From Paenibacillus tianjinensis (GTDB taxonomy: Bacteria > Bacillota > Bacilli > Paenibacillales > Paenibacillaceae): 64,000 nt of DNA. Where the stretch lies: positions 1,302,001 through 1,366,000 of the forward strand of contig NZ_CP070969.1 of assembly GCF_017086365.1 (NCBI RefSeq). The letters run 5' to 3'. The first letter of the stretch is position 1, and each line of letters starts with the position of its first letter. A model generated the notes under the pieces. It was given only the letters and a program-made list of their open reading frames with translations. It did not search any database and was not told the origin of the DNA. Position numbers and translations under genes: made by a program. Below are positions 62,896-64,000 of this stretch, in pieces.

Positions 62896-64000
62896 ATGAC
62901 AAAGAGCATGAAGGTGCAAGGAATTGGCAGTAGAGTAAAGACCGGGGCGGGGGTACTTACCGCACTGCTTATGCTAAGTGCATGTTCCAACGGTAGTAGT
63001 GCAGCCGAAATCTCCGGAAATGAGACCGCTGCGGCGGGGAGCGGGCCAGCAACCCTGACAATGCTGCTGGCCGAAGGCGGGGTGCCGTTCAGCAAGGATT
63101 GGCCGACACTGGTTGAACTGGAGAAACGGACGAATGTGGAGCTTGATGTACAGGCAGTTCCCTCTGATTATCAAAGCAAAGCAAAAATTGTACTGAGCTC
63201 CGACAAGATTCCGGATATGGTGACGAGCGTGGAGCAGCCTACAGTGCTGGAAATGAGCGAGACCGGTGTGCTACTTCCCATCAGTGACTATATGGACAAG
63301 CTTCCTCATCTCAAGAGCCGGATTGAAGAGTTTCAGATCGAGACCGAGCTGGATAACTGGCGGGGGACGGACGGCAAGCTGTACGTGGTACCCTTCATGA
63401 AGGATTATGCCAACTACAATCGTGCGCCACTGATCCGCACCGATATTCTGAAGCAGAACGGACTGCAGGCGCCAACGAATATGGACGAGCTGTACACCCT
63501 TTTGAAGAAGCTGAAGGAGGTGTATCCGGACAGCTACCCGCTGACCGGGACCAGCGCGGAGAATCTGCGGACGATGTTCGGGACCGCCTGGGGAGTGGAT
63601 GCGAACTATAAGGGTTTTGTCTATGATGAAGCCGCCGGGCAGTACGACTACTTATTTACGAGTGACAAGTACAAGGCCTATCTGACCTATCTCAACCGGC
63701 TGATTGATGAGGGGCTGGCTGATCCCGAGATGTTCACCTCTACCACCGATCAGCTGATGCAGAAAATATCTACGGGTAAAAGCTTTGTCTATTATTTCTG
63801 GAATGGCGAGCATAAGAGTGCTATAAATCTGCTGGGCAAGGAGAACAGCGGTCCGGATTTTGAAATCTCGATGCTGGAACCGATAGCAGGTCCTGCCGGC
63901 AAAAAAATGCTGGTCGGCGACCGGATTTCAAACGGCATGGTCGTCCCCGCGTCGGCGGCGAAAAAGCCGTATTTCGATCAGCTCCTGAGCTTCATTGATT
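62896..64000 (+). CDS. Sugar-binding lipoprotein (LplA-like), partial
   Basis: ATG at 62896 (AAAGGAGAGAAA). Signal peptide with lipobox LSAC, lipidated Cys30, then a polar linker and a family 1 solute-binding domain opening TLTMLLAEGGVPFSKDW. RGTDGKLYVVPFMKDY and TPLIR-like APLIRTDILKQNGL mark the substrate cleft region. The frame is open for 368 codons to the window edge, so the C-terminal third is missing. It supplies substrate to the two upstream permeases. The order regulator/permease/permease/binding protein is the usual LplABC-type layout in Paenibacillus. Confidence 0.9.
   Translation, partial: MTKSMKVQGIGSRVKTGAGVLTALLMLSACSNGSSAAEISGNETAAAGSGPATLTMLLAEGGVPFSKDWPTLVELEKRTNVELDVQAVPSDYQSKAKIVLSSDKIPDMVTSVEQPTVLEMSETGVLLPISDYMDKLPHLKSRIEEFQIETELDNWRGTDGKLYVVPFMKDYANYNRAPLIRTDILKQNGLQAPTNMDELYTLLKKLKEVYPDSYPLTGTSAENLRTMFGTAWGVDANYKGFVYDEAAGQYDYLFTSDKYKAYLTYLNRLIDEGLADPEMFTSTTDQLMQKISTGKSFVYYFWNGEHKSAINLLGKENSGPDFEISMLEPIAGPAGKKMLVGDRISNGMVVPASAAKKPYFDQLLSFID

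Overview
The window looks like a chromosomal segment of a Paenibacillus-type member of the Bacillales. The reasons are strong GGAGG ribosome-binding sites with frequent TTG/GTG starts, YesN-type AraC sensors beside LplB/LplC-type sugar transporters, PspA/PspC, YhaM, a Bacillus-type purine catabolism cluster and a Bacillus-type S-alkylcysteine cluster. I see no phage, CRISPR array or rRNA. All identifications come from reading the sequence and from remembered families; no database search was run.

Layout. 0-8.5 kb: an HMGL-type aldolase, a membrane GGDEF/EAL protein, tRNA-Gly(TCC) with a deleted transposase relic beside it, a chemoreceptor plus binding-lipoprotein pair behind a sigma-D-like promoter, and an M20 dipeptidase. 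8.8-14.7 kb: HxlR regulator, TRM11-like methyltransferase, NUDIX hydrolase, a 50-residue membrane protein, ASCH protein, an ABC-F ATPase with an attenuator-like leader, and a PH-domain protein. 14.7-18.9 kb: two half-size chromate transporters divergent from a gamma-glutamyltransferase (like ywrA/ywrB/ywrD of B. subtilis) and an AMI1-like amidase.

19.2-33.7 kb is a purine-salvage and ureide-degradation regulon, all on the plus strand: PucR, a MobA-like protein (PucB), a BMP-type nucleoside/base ABC transporter (lipoprotein, ATPase, two permeases), OHCU decarboxylase, hydroxyisourate hydrolase, allantoinase, allantoate amidohydrolase, a PucG-type aminotransferase and adenine deaminase. Uricase and xanthine dehydrogenase are not in the window, so the chain from purine base to hydroxyisourate must be completed elsewhere.

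34-40.4 kb: a small IDEAL-like protein, a ferrochelatase relic, a large secreted protein with three FMN-binding domains each carrying a flavinylation motif, YhaM, a DEDDh exonuclease and a GNAT. 40.7-52.2 kb resembles the B. subtilis ytlI-ytmI-ytnM system for uptake and breakdown of S-modified cysteines: LysR activator (frameshifted at a T9 run), GNAT acetyltransferase, amino-acid ABC transporter, two flavin monooxygenases, two M20 deacylases, and additions absent from the Bacillus version (a sarcosine-oxidase-like flavoenzyme whose ATG appears mutated to ATA, and a DinB-like protein).

52.5-64 kb: PspC-PspA, a YfbR-like HD protein, an operon of membrane protein, anchored protein, zinc-ribbon protein and PP2C phosphatase, a methyltransferase, and a YesN-type sensor-regulator divergent from a carbohydrate ABC transporter whose binding protein runs off the right edge.
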